A stretch of 51,611 bases of DNA from Clostridia bacterium (GTDB lineage Bacteria > Bacillota_A > Clostridia > Lachnospirales > Cellulosilyticaceae). Of this stretch, positions 42,460 through 51,073 are shown piece after piece. The stretch's first letter is position 1. Each line of letters starts with the position of its first letter. The stretch is taken from positions 1 to 51,611 of the forward strand of contig JARBTY010000006.1 of NCBI GenBank assembly GCA_029239935.1, given 5' to 3'. The notes beneath the pieces are model-generated. The model was not told where the DNA came from, did not search any database, and saw only the letters and a program-made list of their open reading frames with translations. The position numbers and the translations under genes are program-made.

Positions 42460-43056
42460 ATGATTACATATCTAAAGGGCAGCTTAGAGGAAATAAATGA
42501 AAATGCCATAGTCATAGAAGTTTATGGCATAGGGTATGAAGTGTTTTGTTGTTCACAGCAATTTTATGAACACACGAAGAATAAGGACAGTGTAACCCTA
42601 TATATCTATGAACATATCAAAGAAGATGGACACGATTTATATGGTTTTAAGCATAAAGAAGAAAGAGAATTATTTAAGAAGTTAACAAGTGTCAGCGGTA
42701 TTGGACCTAAAGGCGGCATGCAGATTTTAAATACGTATACAAGTCAAGAGATTATAAGTATTATTCTATCAGCAGATAGCAAGGCCTTAAATAAAGTGAG
42801 TGGAATAGGCCCTAAAACAGCCCAAAGAATCATTTTGGAGCTTAAAGATAGTATCGCAAAAATGGAATTTTATCATACAGACATACTTCAAGAGGTCTAC
42901 CTAGGTGCAAGTAATCAAAAGGATGAAGCCATTGAGGCGCTGACGACGCTGGGCTACAGTTTGTCAGATTCTAAAAGAGCTGTTGGAGCTATTTTTGATG
43001 AGCGTGATACCAGTGAGCAAATTATAAAAAAGGCATTAAGCTTATTGGGATTATAG
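42460..43056 (+). CDS. ruvA: Holliday junction branch migration protein RuvA
   Basis: A 198-aa junction-binding protein. The N-terminal OB fold ([20 protein letters not shown]), the two helix-hairpin-helix motifs ([16 protein letters not shown] and [16 protein letters not shown]) and the C-terminal RuvB-binding domain ([12 protein letters not shown]) are all present. I chose ATG 42460, 9 nt after AAGGAG; an ATG at 42433 in frame lies within the LexA palindrome. It is followed closely by ruvB and probably repressed by LexA. Confidence 0.96.
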   Translation: MITYLKGSLEEINENAIVIEVYGIGYEVFCCSQQFYEHTKNKDSVTLYIYEHIKEDGHDLYGFKHKEERELFKKLTSVSGIGPKGGMQILNTYTSQEIISIILSADSKALNKVSGIGPKTAQRIILELKDSIAKMEFYHTDILQEVYLGASNQKDEAIEALTTLGYSLSDSKRAVGAIFDERDTSEQIIKKALSLLGL

Positions 43057-43072
43057 GAAAGGGGCAATAAAA

Positions 43073-44068
43073 ATGGATAAAAGAATAATGTCTTCAGATT
43101 TACAGCTAGAAGATACTGAAATAGAAAGTAATATAAGGCCCCTTTCGCTGGATGAATATATAGGACAAAGTGCGATAAAAGAGAATATCAAAATTTTTAT
43201 AGAAGCTACTAAAAAGAGAGATGAACCACTGGATCATGTGCTTCTATATGGGCCGCCGGGACTTGGCAAAACAACCCTAGCAGGGGTTATTGCACAGGAA
43301 ATGAATGTTAAATTTAAAGTCACATCTGGTCCTGCCATCGAAAAACCAGGAGATATAGCGGCTATTTTAAATAATCTTCAATCAAGAGATATTTTATTTA
43401 TTGACGAGATCCATAGGATGAGCAAACATGTTGAAGAGGTGCTTTATTCAGCAATGGAGGATTATTGTATCGATATTGTAGTAGGTAAAGGGCCGGCTGC
43501 AAAATCTATTAGACTGTCTCTTCCAAAATTCACTTTAATAGGCGCTACTACAAGAGCAGGTATGTTAAGTGCACCCCTTCGGGATAGATTTGGGATTATC
43601 GAAAGATTAGAGTACTATTCAGTAGATGAACTCAGTACAATCATCACAAGAACAGCGAAAATCCTAAATACATCTATTACAGAGGAGGCGGCAAGGGAAC
43701 TTGCCAGATGCAGCAGGGGCACCCCTAGAGTGGCTAACAGACTTTTAAAAAGAGTAAGAGATATAGCACTTATTAAATATGACAGACCGATAGATAAAGA
43801 AATTTGTTTAAAGGCACTTGAGTTATTAAATATTGATACAAATGGTTTAGATGAAATTGACCGTAGAATTGTTCAAGCTATTGCACATCAATTCAAAGGA
43901 GGTCCCGTGGGCCTTGACACACTAGCGGCTGCTATTGGAGAAGAGAGAGATACCCTGGAAGATGTCTATGAGCCATATTTAATTAAACAAGGTCTCTTGC
44001 AGCGTACGCCGAGAGGGAGAATGCTGACACCGTATACTTATGAACTCTTTGGGATTAAATCCTACTAA
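43073..44068 (+). CDS. ruvB: Holliday junction branch migration ATPase RuvB
   Basis: A 331-aa AAA+ motor that drives branch migration with RuvA. Visible: the N-terminal [14 protein letters not shown], Walker [13 protein letters not shown], Walker B FIDEIHRM, the GATTRAG sensor 1, arginine finger region PLRDRFGI, sensor 2 [15 protein letters not shown], and the winged-helix tail ending in [12 protein letters not shown]. The ATG at 43073 follows GGAAAGGGGC, 16 nt after ruvA. The two form one SOS-controlled unit. Confidence 0.98.
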   Translation: MDKRIMSSDLQLEDTEIESNIRPLSLDEYIGQSAIKENIKIFIEATKKRDEPLDHVLLYGPPGLGKTTLAGVIAQEMNVKFKVTSGPAIEKPGDIAAILNNLQSRDILFIDEIHRMSKHVEEVLYSAMEDYCIDIVVGKGPAAKSIRLSLPKFTLIGATTRAGMLSAPLRDRFGIIERLEYYSVDELSTIITRTAKILNTSITEEAARELARCSRGTPRVANRLLKRVRDIALIKYDRPIDKEICLKALELLNIDTNGLDEIDRRIVQAIAHQFKGGPVGLDTLAAAIGEERDTLEDVYEPYLIKQGLLQRTPRGRMLTPYTYELFGIKSY

Positions 44069-44092
44069 AAAGTGGTATTTTGTAAGGGGATA

Positions 44093-44101
44093 TGCTATAA
44101 T
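44093..44101 (+). promoter_or_regulatory. Extended -10 promoter upstream of zapA
   Basis: TGC-TATAAT at 44093-44101 with no clear -35 at the right distance. It begins 25 nt after the ruvB stop and gives a leader of about 45 nt to zapA. Confidence 0.5.
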
Positions 44102-44152
44102 TACAAAAAAAGAAGAAATAATAACATAATGATAATGATGGGGTGTTATTAA

Positions 44153-44530
44153 ATGTCGAAAAATAAAGTGGAGGTTATCATAGGCGGGAATATTTATGCC
44201 CTGCAAGGAGAAGAGTCTCAGGAACATATCCAAAAGGTGGCAGGGTTAATTGATAAACAGATAGCAAGTATTCAAAAAGCTAATGTAAGAACCAATTTAA
44301 ATACTTCCAAAATTTATATGTTAACAGCCCTTAATGTAGCAAATGAATATATTAAAACTCAAGAGGAATTGGCCGCATATGCAGATGAGTTAGAAAAGTG
44401 CAGTGCTGAGAATTTAGCCCTTAAAGATAAGATTCGGGAAATGACATTAGAACTTACAAACATGAAAAATCAGATGACAAGTACAAACATATATCATAAG
44501 AAGAATGACCATACTAACAGGGGGAGATAG
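44153..44530 (+). CDS. zapA: Cell division protein ZapA
   Basis: A 125-aa FtsZ-ring stabiliser. The N-terminal globular domain (NKVEVIIGGNIYALQGEESQ, then IQKVAGLIDKQIASI) and a C-terminal coiled coil (about residues 60-110) match ZapA. It precedes a U32 protein gene, a common clostridial order. The hairpin at 44515-44545 includes its last codons. The ATG at 44153 has only a weak site (GGGGTG), so expression may be modest. Confidence 0.85.
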   Translation: MSKNKVEVIIGGNIYALQGEESQEHIQKVAGLIDKQIASIQKANVRTNLNTSKIYMLTALNVANEYIKTQEELAAYADELEKCSAENLALKDKIREMTLELTNMKNQMTSTNIYHKKNDHTNRGR

Positions 44531-44545
44531 AAGCTTCCCCTGTTA
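44515..44545 (+). other. 12-bp hairpin across the end of zapA
   Basis: TAACAGGGGGAG (44515-44526) pairs with CTTCCCCTGTTA (44534-44545, one G-U) around a 7-nt loop. It covers the zapA stop codon and lacks a downstream U-run, so it may act as a transcript end, a processing site or a weak attenuator before the U32 gene. Confidence 0.6.
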
Positions 44546-44574
44546 ACTATATGACAAGAAAAGGTGAAAAGATT

Positions 44575-46923
44575 TTGAAAAAGGTAGAATTATTAGCTCC
44601 AGTGGGCAAAATTGAAAATGCTTATGCGGCCATAGAAAACGGCGCAGACGCACTATTTATAGGTGGAAAATTATTTAATGCCAGACAGTATGCGGATAAT
44701 TTTACAAATGAAGAACTGGAAGAAATCATCAAATATGCAAAGCTCAGATCAGTAAAGGTTTATATTACAGTTAATATCCTTATCAAAGAGACAGAAATAG
44801 AAGCATTATTTCATTATTTAAACTATTTAAATGGATTAGGTGTTGATGGAATTATAAGTCAGGATTTAGGTGTAGTGAGATTAGTGAATAAGTATTTTCC
44901 GCAGATACCTTTGCATGCCAGTACGCAGATGACTGCCAATAGTTTAGAAGATGTGTTGTTTTTACAGAAAATAGGTTTTAAAAGAGTCGTTCTTGCAAGG
45001 GAACTCCATTTAGATGAAATCCGAAAGATTGTAAAAGGCTGTGATGTTGAAATAGAAACGTTTGTCCATGGGGCATTATGTTATAGCTATTCAGGACAAT
45101 GTTTGATGAGCAGCTTAATAGGAGGAAGAAGCGGGAATCGTGGAAGGTGTGCACAGCCTTGCAGAATGAAATATACTTTACTTAAACAAGGTGAACCGGT
45201 TGGTCAAGAGGAATATGTCTTAAGTCTTAAAGACATATGTACTGTGGCCTTTATACCAGAACTTATACAAAGTGGTATAAGTTCTTTTAAAATAGAGGGC
45301 AGAATGAAATCACCGGAATATGTGGCATCAGTTGTTAGAACCTACAGAAAATATATAGATTCAGCAGAAAAGCAAATGGGGTATAAAGTCGACGCAGAAG
45401 ACATAGAGACAGTAAAAGGTGTGTTTAATAGGGGAGGATTTTCAAATGGCTATTACCTTGAAAAACCAAATAAAGAGATGCTCACGTCCATAAGTCCAAG
45501 ACATATGGGAGTGAAGGCAGGAGAAGTTACTTATTTTTCCCATAAGACGCATCAGGCAACCATTTTTTTAGAGAAGGAACTAAACCCAGGAGATGGGATA
45601 GAAATAATACGTAGTGGTCGTGAAAGTGTAGGGACCGGCATCTCAAGGCATTATGAGAAGGGGGCAGTGATTCAGTTGGTTTTTGATAAATACATCCAAA
45701 AAGGAAGTGAGGTGTATCTAACAAAAAACCATACATTGCTTAAAAATTTAAAAAGCACCTACAATCAATCGGTTAAAAAAACACCTATTGATCTTAGAAT
45801 TTATTCTAAAGTAGGTGAACCTATTAGAATACAGGCAACTTGTAAAGCAATCGATATAGTGTACAGCGGCGATATTTTAGAAGCGGCGACTCGTGCGCCC
45901 ATTACCAAAGAAAATGCGCTCAAACAGTTGACTAAGTTTGGGAATACCCCATTTATTCTTAGTCAGCTTGAGATAGACTGGGATGAGACGGGCTATGTGG
46001 CTATAAGTAAGCTGAATGAGATGAGAAGAGAGGTTGTTGCTCAAATAGAAACAAGGCTCTTACACCATGAAGCAGAGGGGCCTAAAGCCTATGCTCCTAT
46101 ACAACACCCAAGGGGAAGAGAAGAAACATTTTGGAGCATAGGAGTAAGAACTTTAGAACAGTTGGAAGCGGGGATTAAGCTGCCGCAGATAAAAGCTGTT
46201 TATTGGGAATGGCAGTATAACAATACACTGAGTGAAGAAGCGTATCGCCTTTGTCAAAAGGCTGATAAGTTTTTTTATCTTGCTTTACCGCATATTATAA
46301 AAGATGAGATATATGAGCGATTTAAAAAAGATATTCTTTATTGGGAGACACAGCCTATAGAAGGCTATTTAATAAGAAATTATGGGACATTTAATCTGCT
46401 AAAACATAGTTTAAAGCATAAGAATGTTGACTATAACTTAAATATAATGAATAATGAAGCTATAGCTATGTGGCATGAGCTGGGCGCACATCGCCTTACG
46501 CTGTCGGTAGAAACACCTAGAGAAGAGATACAAGCCTTGCGGGGGATTTTGGAAAAAATAATTTACGGATATTTGCCTGTTATGACAACAGCTCAGTGCC
46601 TGCTTCAACAAAATGGACTTTGTAAGAAACAAGATTTGAGCCAAACAAAAAATGCGTATGCAACCTATGAGCTGCAAGATAGGAAGGGAGCTAAATGGCC
46701 TATTGATACAGACTGCAAAGCGTGCAACATGCAGATTCTAACAGAAAAACCACTGGTATCTCAAGACGTTCATAAATGGGGCTTCGAGAATCTAGATTAC
46801 TTAAGATTAAATTTTACCAGTGAGTCACCAGAAGAGACAAGAAATATTTTAGAAATTTACCTTGGAGAAGAAACTGCTAAGATGAAAGCCATCAAAGGTC
46901 TGTCTTTTAAGTCTATTGAATAA
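44575..46923 (+). CDS. U32 family peptidase-like RNA hydroxylation protein (DUF3656-containing)
   Basis: A 782-aa protein of the U32 family. The N-terminal half has VELLAPVGKIENAYAAI, the FIGGKLFNARQYA motif, and the Cys-rich GQCLMSSLIGGRSGNRG followed by CAQPC. Long members with an extra C-terminal domain, like this one, resemble RlhA (23S rRNA hydroxylation) or its relatives; despite the name, peptidase activity is doubtful. I start at TTG 44575, 8 nt after AAGGTG; ATG 44551 lacks a site. Target RNA cannot be assigned from sequence. Confidence 0.8.
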   Translation: MKKVELLAPVGKIENAYAAIENGADALFIGGKLFNARQYADNFTNEELEEIIKYAKLRSVKVYITVNILIKETEIEALFHYLNYLNGLGVDGIISQDLGVVRLVNKYFPQIPLHASTQMTANSLEDVLFLQKIGFKRVVLARELHLDEIRKIVKGCDVEIETFVHGALCYSYSGQCLMSSLIGGRSGNRGRCAQPCRMKYTLLKQGEPVGQEEYVLSLKDICTVAFIPELIQSGISSFKIEGRMKSPEYVASVVRTYRKYIDSAEKQMGYKVDAEDIETVKGVFNRGGFSNGYYLEKPNKEMLTSISPRHMGVKAGEVTYFSHKTHQATIFLEKELNPGDGIEIIRSGRESVGTGISRHYEKGAVIQLVFDKYIQKGSEVYLTKNHTLLKNLKSTYNQSVKKTPIDLRIYSKVGEPIRIQATCKAIDIVYSGDILEAATRAPITKENALKQLTKFGNTPFILSQLEIDWDETGYVAISKLNEMRREVVAQIETRLLHHEAEGPKAYAPIQHPRGREETFWSIGVRTLEQLEAGIKLPQIKAVYWEWQYNNTLSEEAYRLCQKADKFFYLALPHIIKDEIYERFKKDILYWETQPIEGYLIRNYGTFNLLKHSLKHKNVDYNLNIMNNEAIAMWHELGAHRLTLSVETPREEIQALRGILEKIIYGYLPVMTTAQCLLQQNGLCKKQDLSQTKNAYATYELQDRKGAKWPIDTDCKACNMQILTEKPLVSQDVHKWGFENLDYLRLNFTSESPEETRNILEIYLGEETAKMKAIKGLSFKSIE

Positions 46924-46937
46924 AGCAGGTGAAAGAA

Positions 46938-48299
46938 GTGGGATATTTTAATTTAATGATTTTATTAAGCCGGTATATTTTTGCGGGATTTGGTATATTG
47001 TTTGTAGCAGTCGCTTTTAGTTTTATGAAACCTTTTATAACCTATTCCCTGGGAACAGTAGGTGAAAAAAATAAATTTCTTTATCTATGCATCGCTTTTT
47101 TTCATTTAGGAGGTGTCAGCATTATTGCTGGCAAACAACCGGATTTACAAATAAGGATAACTGTGATTTTAAATGGATTAATGGTGTTTTTCATCATTAC
47201 GCTTACATTATGGTTATTAAAACTATGGCATAGACAACATGAAATGATCCTCTGGAATCTGGTTTTTTTCTTAATGGATATAGGGTATCTGATGCTGGAA
47301 AGGCTTGACCATAACCTTGCTACTAGGCAGGTTATGGCTTATATGATAGGGATAGCAGCAGCTTTGATTATTCCGAGTATTCTCCCTGTTCTTATCCACG
47401 CTAAAAATAAATATTTTTATTTAGCTCTGTTAATGATGACAATGCTTTTGCCATTTTTCTTTGGGGATGAAATTCTAGGAGCAACCAATTGGGTGCAAAT
47501 AGCAGGTATTAGCTTTCAACCTTCGGAAATAGGCAAAGTGGCATTGGTGCTGTTTTTAGCTTCTCTATTTTCAGAGATTAAACCCAAGTCCAAGAGGAAG
47601 GTCCTTGGGTTTTCGGCTGTGGTGGTGTTAGGTGCACTGGTTTGTTTGGTGCTGCAAAGAGATCTAGGTGCAGCTTTGTTATATTATCTGACTTTTTTAA
47701 TGATGCTTTTTATAGCAACAGAAAAGGCTGTCTTGCCTATACTAGGTATGTTTCTAGGGGGGGGAGGAGCAACTGTGGGGTATTTTGTTTTTTCACATGT
47801 AAGAATCAGAGTAGAGGCATGGCTTGACCCTTGGAAAGATATATCAGGGACAGGGTATCAGGTGGTACAAGGATTATTTGCCCTAGGAACATGGGGGTGG
47901 CTGGGAAGTGGCTTAACAAGGGGGGCGCCCAATAAAATCCCTTTTGCAGCAGCGGATTATATCTTTGCAGCCTTATGTGAAGAATTCGGGAATTTAATAG
48001 GTATTGTTATTTTATTTGTGTACTTAGGTATCATACTACAGTGTATGCAAATCGCACTAAAACAAAAAAGTGCATTTAATAGATTTGTTGCTATGGGAAT
48101 AGCTACATTATTTGCGATACAAACTTTTATTATCATTGGTGGTGTACTCAAGCTCATTCCGCTGACAGGTATTACTTCCCCCTTTTTAAGTGCCGGAGGG
48201 TCGTCATTTGTAGTAAGTATAGGGATGATTGGCATCATGACTTATTTTTCATATCAAGAAAGAATGGTTAAGATAAAGGAAGAGGATCGGCGTGGATAA
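46938..48299 (+). CDS. SEDS family glycosyltransferase (FtsW/RodA/SpoVE)
   Basis: A 453-aa polytopic membrane protein (about ten helices) of the family that polymerises lipid II. The SEDS signatures are present: WVQIAGISFQPSEIGKVALV, LQRDLGAALLYYLTF, GTGYQVVQGLFALGTWG and the C-terminal LIPLTGITSPFLSAGGSS. I prefer GTG 46938, 6 nt after AGGTG; GTG 46929 overlaps that site. It overlaps the PBP gene by 8 nt, forming the usual SEDS-bPBP pair. Whether it works in division, elongation or sporulation cannot be told from sequence. Confidence 0.9.
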   Translation: MGYFNLMILLSRYIFAGFGILFVAVAFSFMKPFITYSLGTVGEKNKFLYLCIAFFHLGGVSIIAGKQPDLQIRITVILNGLMVFFIITLTLWLLKLWHRQHEMILWNLVFFLMDIGYLMLERLDHNLATRQVMAYMIGIAAALIIPSILPVLIHAKNKYFYLALLMMTMLLPFFFGDEILGATNWVQIAGISFQPSEIGKVALVLFLASLFSEIKPKSKRKVLGFSAVVVLGALVCLVLQRDLGAALLYYLTFLMMLFIATEKAVLPILGMFLGGGGATVGYFVFSHVRIRVEAWLDPWKDISGTGYQVVQGLFALGTWGWLGSGLTRGAPNKIPFAAADYIFAALCEEFGNLIGIVILFVYLGIILQCMQIALKQKSAFNRFVAMGIATLFAIQTFIIIGGVLKLIPLTGITSPFLSAGGSSFVVSIGMIGIMTYFSYQERMVKIKEEDRRG

Positions 48300-49692
48300 A
48301 AATAAAAAAATCATTTATAGTGTGACAGGTATTTATGTAAGTCTATTTGTGGTATTGATAGGCTATATGATTTATTTTACCGCTATCAAACAAAAGCAAA
48401 TAGCCATACATCCCTACAATACAAGACTTAATAATGTTGAGCAAGAGGTGGTAAGAGGCACGATTTATGATGCCAATATGGAGATTTTGGCAACTACCAC
48501 TGAGGGGATAAGGAAATATCCTAAAGCTTCTTTATATGCCCATGCTATAGGGTATTCTCAAAGAGGAAAAATAGGTATTGAGGCTTTAGCTAATACAGAA
48601 CTACTCTATCCTAACTACACCATTGTTTCACTTTTTAGAAATGCTTTTGCAGATGAAAAGTTTGAAGGCAGAGATATTGTCGTAACATTGGATGACAGAT
48701 ATCAAAGTGCTATTGCCAAAGCGATGGCAGGCAAAAAAGGTGGAATAGTTGTAATGGAGCCTGCTACAGGCAAGATTAAGGCTATGTATGCAGCGCCAGG
48801 GTTTGACCCTAATAATATTACTCAAGATTGGGAAGCATTAACTCAAGATACTGTGAATTCTCCGTTGGTTAATCGGACAACGAGTGGTATTTATCCACCG
48901 GGTTCTACTTTTAAAATCATAACAGCTTTAGCATATATCGATCAGATGAAAGATGAGGCAATGCAGTTTACCTATGACTGTACAGGGAAAATAACAGGTG
49001 ATGGATACGCCATTCAATGTTATAATAAAACTGCACATGGTAAAGTTAATCTGGAGAGTGCTTTTTATAAGTCTTGCAATGCCTATTTTATAAAAATGAA
49101 CGAAAACCTCACGGTTAAAAACTTAAAGGCTACGGCTGAAAAGTTAGGGTTTAATCATGCAATACATTTTGATATGGATTATGCAAAAAGCAGATTTCAG
49201 TTACAAGAGACAGATTCAGCTTTTGAAAAAGCAGCTACTTATATAGGGCAGGGAAAAACCCTGACTACACCACTTCATATGGCAATGCTCGCTTCTTGTA
49301 TAGCCAATGATGGTGTGAGTATGAAACCCTATTTAATTGATTACTCTATGAATAAAAAGGGTAAGTTAAAAGTTAAATATCTGCCTCAGTATGAGGGCAT
49401 ACTTATTGAAGAAGAAATAGCCCAAAAAATGCAGCAGTTGATGATCCAAGTGGTGGATCAAGGAACCGCTACGCAGCTTAAGAGTAGTCAGATGATAGTA
49501 GGAGGTAAGACGGGAACGGCACAAAACGAGACACCACAGGATCATTCGTGGTTTGTAGGATTTGTTAAAAGGGGTGCTGAGTCCAAAAGTGATCTTGCTT
49601 TTGCAGTAATAGTAGAAAATGGGGGTAAAGGGGCAAAGGCACTGGAGGTTACTCAAAGTATACTCGATGTCTACAAACAGATTAACCCATAA
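48292..49692 (+). CDS. Class B penicillin-binding protein (transpeptidase)
   Basis: A 466-aa peptidoglycan transpeptidase. A membrane anchor (about residues 6-29) precedes a short dimerisation region with VRGTIYDANMEILA and a transpeptidase domain carrying PPGSTFKI (S-x-x-K), KSCNAYF (S-C-N) and GGKTGTAQN (K-T-G). It is on the short side for the class and resembles the PbpA group paired with SEDS proteins. It starts at GTG 48292 inside the SEDS gene, so the pair is coupled and probably acts as a complex. Confidence 0.92.
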   Translation: MDKNKKIIYSVTGIYVSLFVVLIGYMIYFTAIKQKQIAIHPYNTRLNNVEQEVVRGTIYDANMEILATTTEGIRKYPKASLYAHAIGYSQRGKIGIEALANTELLYPNYTIVSLFRNAFADEKFEGRDIVVTLDDRYQSAIAKAMAGKKGGIVVMEPATGKIKAMYAAPGFDPNNITQDWEALTQDTVNSPLVNRTTSGIYPPGSTFKIITALAYIDQMKDEAMQFTYDCTGKITGDGYAIQCYNKTAHGKVNLESAFYKSCNAYFIKMNENLTVKNLKATAEKLGFNHAIHFDMDYAKSRFQLQETDSAFEKAATYIGQGKTLTTPLHMAMLASCIANDGVSMKPYLIDYSMNKKGKLKVKYLPQYEGILIEEEIAQKMQQLMIQVVDQGTATQLKSSQMIVGGKTGTAQNETPQDHSWFVGFVKRGAESKSDLAFAVIVENGGKGAKALEVTQSILDVYKQINP

Positions 49693-49734
49693 AAGAAAAG
49701 ACGATTATAATATTTTGGATAAAGAGGGAAGCCT

Positions 49735-50202
49735 ATGATAAAAACTGTGAGTTGTGGAGGAGTAGTGATTCATAAGGGCAAAATGCTTTTATTATATAAA
49801 GATTATAAACAAAAATATGTTGGGTGGGTATTGCCAAAAGGAACAGTAGAACTGGGAGAAAGTCATCAGATGACGGCTTTAAGAGAGGTTAAGGAGGAAG
49901 CTGGAATAGAGGCACAAATTGTAAAATATATTGGCTCTAGCCAGTATACTTTTCAAGGAAGAGAAGATATCATCAATAAGACAGTTCATTGGTATTTAAT
50001 GGCCACAGATAGCTTTTATTGTAAGCCTCAAAGAGAAGAATACTTTATTGACGCCGGTTATTATAAATATTATGAAGCCTATCATTTGCTTAAATTCAGT
50101 GATGAAAGACATATTTTAAAAAAGGCATATGACATCTACAATGAACTAAGGGGTTCAAATAATCGTTTAAATTATCCTTCAAAATCTACTAGGCATAAAT
50201 AA
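49735..50202 (+). CDS. Nudix hydrolase
   Basis: A 155-aa pyrophosphohydrolase of the MutT family. The Nudix box is complete: GTVELGESHQMTALREVKEE followed by AGIE (G-x5-E-x7-REVKEEAGI). Substrates in the family range from oxidised nucleotides to dinucleotide polyphosphates and cannot be chosen here. The ATG at 49735 follows AGAGGGAA. It ends inside the long terminator hairpin shared with the tRNA gene. Confidence 0.9.
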   Translation: MIKTVSCGGVVIHKGKMLLLYKDYKQKYVGWVLPKGTVELGESHQMTALREVKEEAGIEAQIVKYIGSSQYTFQGREDIINKTVHWYLMATDSFYCKPQREEYFIDAGYYKYYEAYHLLKFSDERHILKKAYDIYNELRGSNNRLNYPSKSTRHK

Positions 50203-50243
50203 AAACTTCCAGTCGATTTGAACTGGAAGTTTTTATTTATGCC
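50192..50243. terminator. 22-bp perfect bidirectional terminator between the Nudix gene and tRNA-Leu
   Basis: Arms 50192-50213 and 50222-50243 are perfectly complementary over 22 bp with an 8-nt loop. The inner part (AAAAACTTCCAGT and its complement) ends in T-runs for both directions. It covers the Nudix stop and touches the 3' end of the tRNA, terminating both convergent transcripts. Confidence 0.9.
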
Positions 50244-50320
50244 GCTGGCCGGACTCGAACCGTCACGTATTGCTACGCCTGATTTTGAGTCAGGTGCGTC
50301 TGCCATTCCGCCACAGCGGC
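50240..50320 (-). tRNA. tRNA-Leu(CAA)
   Basis: On the minus strand the acceptor arms GCCGCTG and CAGCGGC pair, with discriminator A at 50240; CCA is not encoded. The anticodon stem CCTGA/TCAGG closes the loop CTCAAAA, giving anticodon CAA (decodes UUG). A long variable arm (CGTA-GCAA-TACG) marks class II, as expected for leucine. The T-loop is TTCGAGT. One T-stem pair looks like A-G, a mismatch, but the rest folds well. Length without CCA is 81 nt. Confidence 0.93.
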
Positions 50321-50370
50321 AAAGGGTTCTGTATTTGTCAAAACAATATCTAACAATCAGAACAAATAAT

Positions 50371-50399
50371 ATATTACCACAATATGTATTAAATAGCAA
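50371..50399 (-). promoter_or_regulatory. Candidate promoter of tRNA-Leu
   Basis: On the minus strand TTGCTA (50399-50394), 17 nt, TAATAT (50376-50371), roughly 50 nt before the tRNA 5' end. It overlaps the region upstream of the sigma factor gene. Confidence 0.45.
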
Positions 50400-50446
50400 T
50401 ACATACTTTTATTTATTATACTATTTAATCAAGAAGGAGATAAAGG

Positions 50447-51073
50447 ATGCATGAAAATACAGAATTACAATTAATTAATCAAGCTAAAGCGGGCAATATC
50501 GATGCATTTGAGACACTCATAAAGTCATACGAAAAGTCCATCTATACTATCTGTTTAAGGATGCTTCTAAGTGAAGAAGAAGCCTATGATGCAACGCAAG
50601 AAGTCTGTGTTAAAATATGGAGACAGCTGCATATTTTTAAGGGAGATTCTAAATTAAGCACATGGATTTATAGAATTACAACCAATCAGTGCTTAGATCT
50701 ACTACGTAAAAACAAAAACAAAAATAAAAAAGAAATCTCTTTGTTTCAAAAAAATGATGACGATGAAGAGTGGATGATTGATCAAGGTAATGAAAAAGAA
50801 AACGTAGAAAAGATAATGGAAAATAAGGAATTAAAAGAAATTCTTAAAGAAGCTATCTATCAGTTAAAGGAAGATTATAAAACGGTCATCGTTCTAAGAG
50901 ATATTAATCAATATTCCTACGATGAAATAGCTCAAATACTAAATATTTCCTTGGGTACGGTAAAGTCAAGATTATCTAGGGCCAGAGCCTCACTAAGGTA
51001 TTTTTTAGAGCAGACAAAGGAACCTTACAGATCTTTTTTCGTCAAAATGAGTAACAAGGAGGGGACACAATGA
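50447..51073 (+). CDS. ECF-type RNA polymerase sigma factor
   Basis: A 208-aa sigma-70 family protein with regions 2 and 4 only. Region 2 is about residues 12-90 (FETLIKSYEKSIYTICLRML, DATQEVCVKIWRQL, TWIYRITTNQCLDLLRK), then an acidic linker and region 4 with LKEDYKTVIVLRDINQ and YDEIAQILNISLGTVKSRL. This is the ECF layout. An AAGGAG site lies 7 nt before ATG 50447. It overlaps the zinc-finger gene in ATGA, so the two are a sigma/anti-sigma pair. Confidence 0.95.
   Translation: MHENTELQLINQAKAGNIDAFETLIKSYEKSIYTICLRMLLSEEEAYDATQEVCVKIWRQLHIFKGDSKLSTWIYRITTNQCLDLLRKNKNKNKKEISLFQKNDDDEEWMIDQGNEKENVEKIMENKELKEILKEAIYQLKEDYKTVIVLRDINQYSYDEIAQILNISLGTVKSRLSRARASLRYFLEQTKEPYRSFFVKMSNKEGTQ

Noticed and set aside
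44551..44574. ATG start for the U32 protein
   Set aside because: No ribosome binding site, next to the zapA hairpin; TTG 44575 has AAGGTG at good spacing and matches the usual N-terminus.
47642..47827. Short + strand open frame inside the SEDS gene
   Set aside because: Alternative frame of a conserved membrane protein gene, with no start signal.
50172..50399. Minus-strand open frame running through the tRNA-Leu gene
   Set aside because: It reads through tRNA and terminator sequence; the tRNA explains this DNA.
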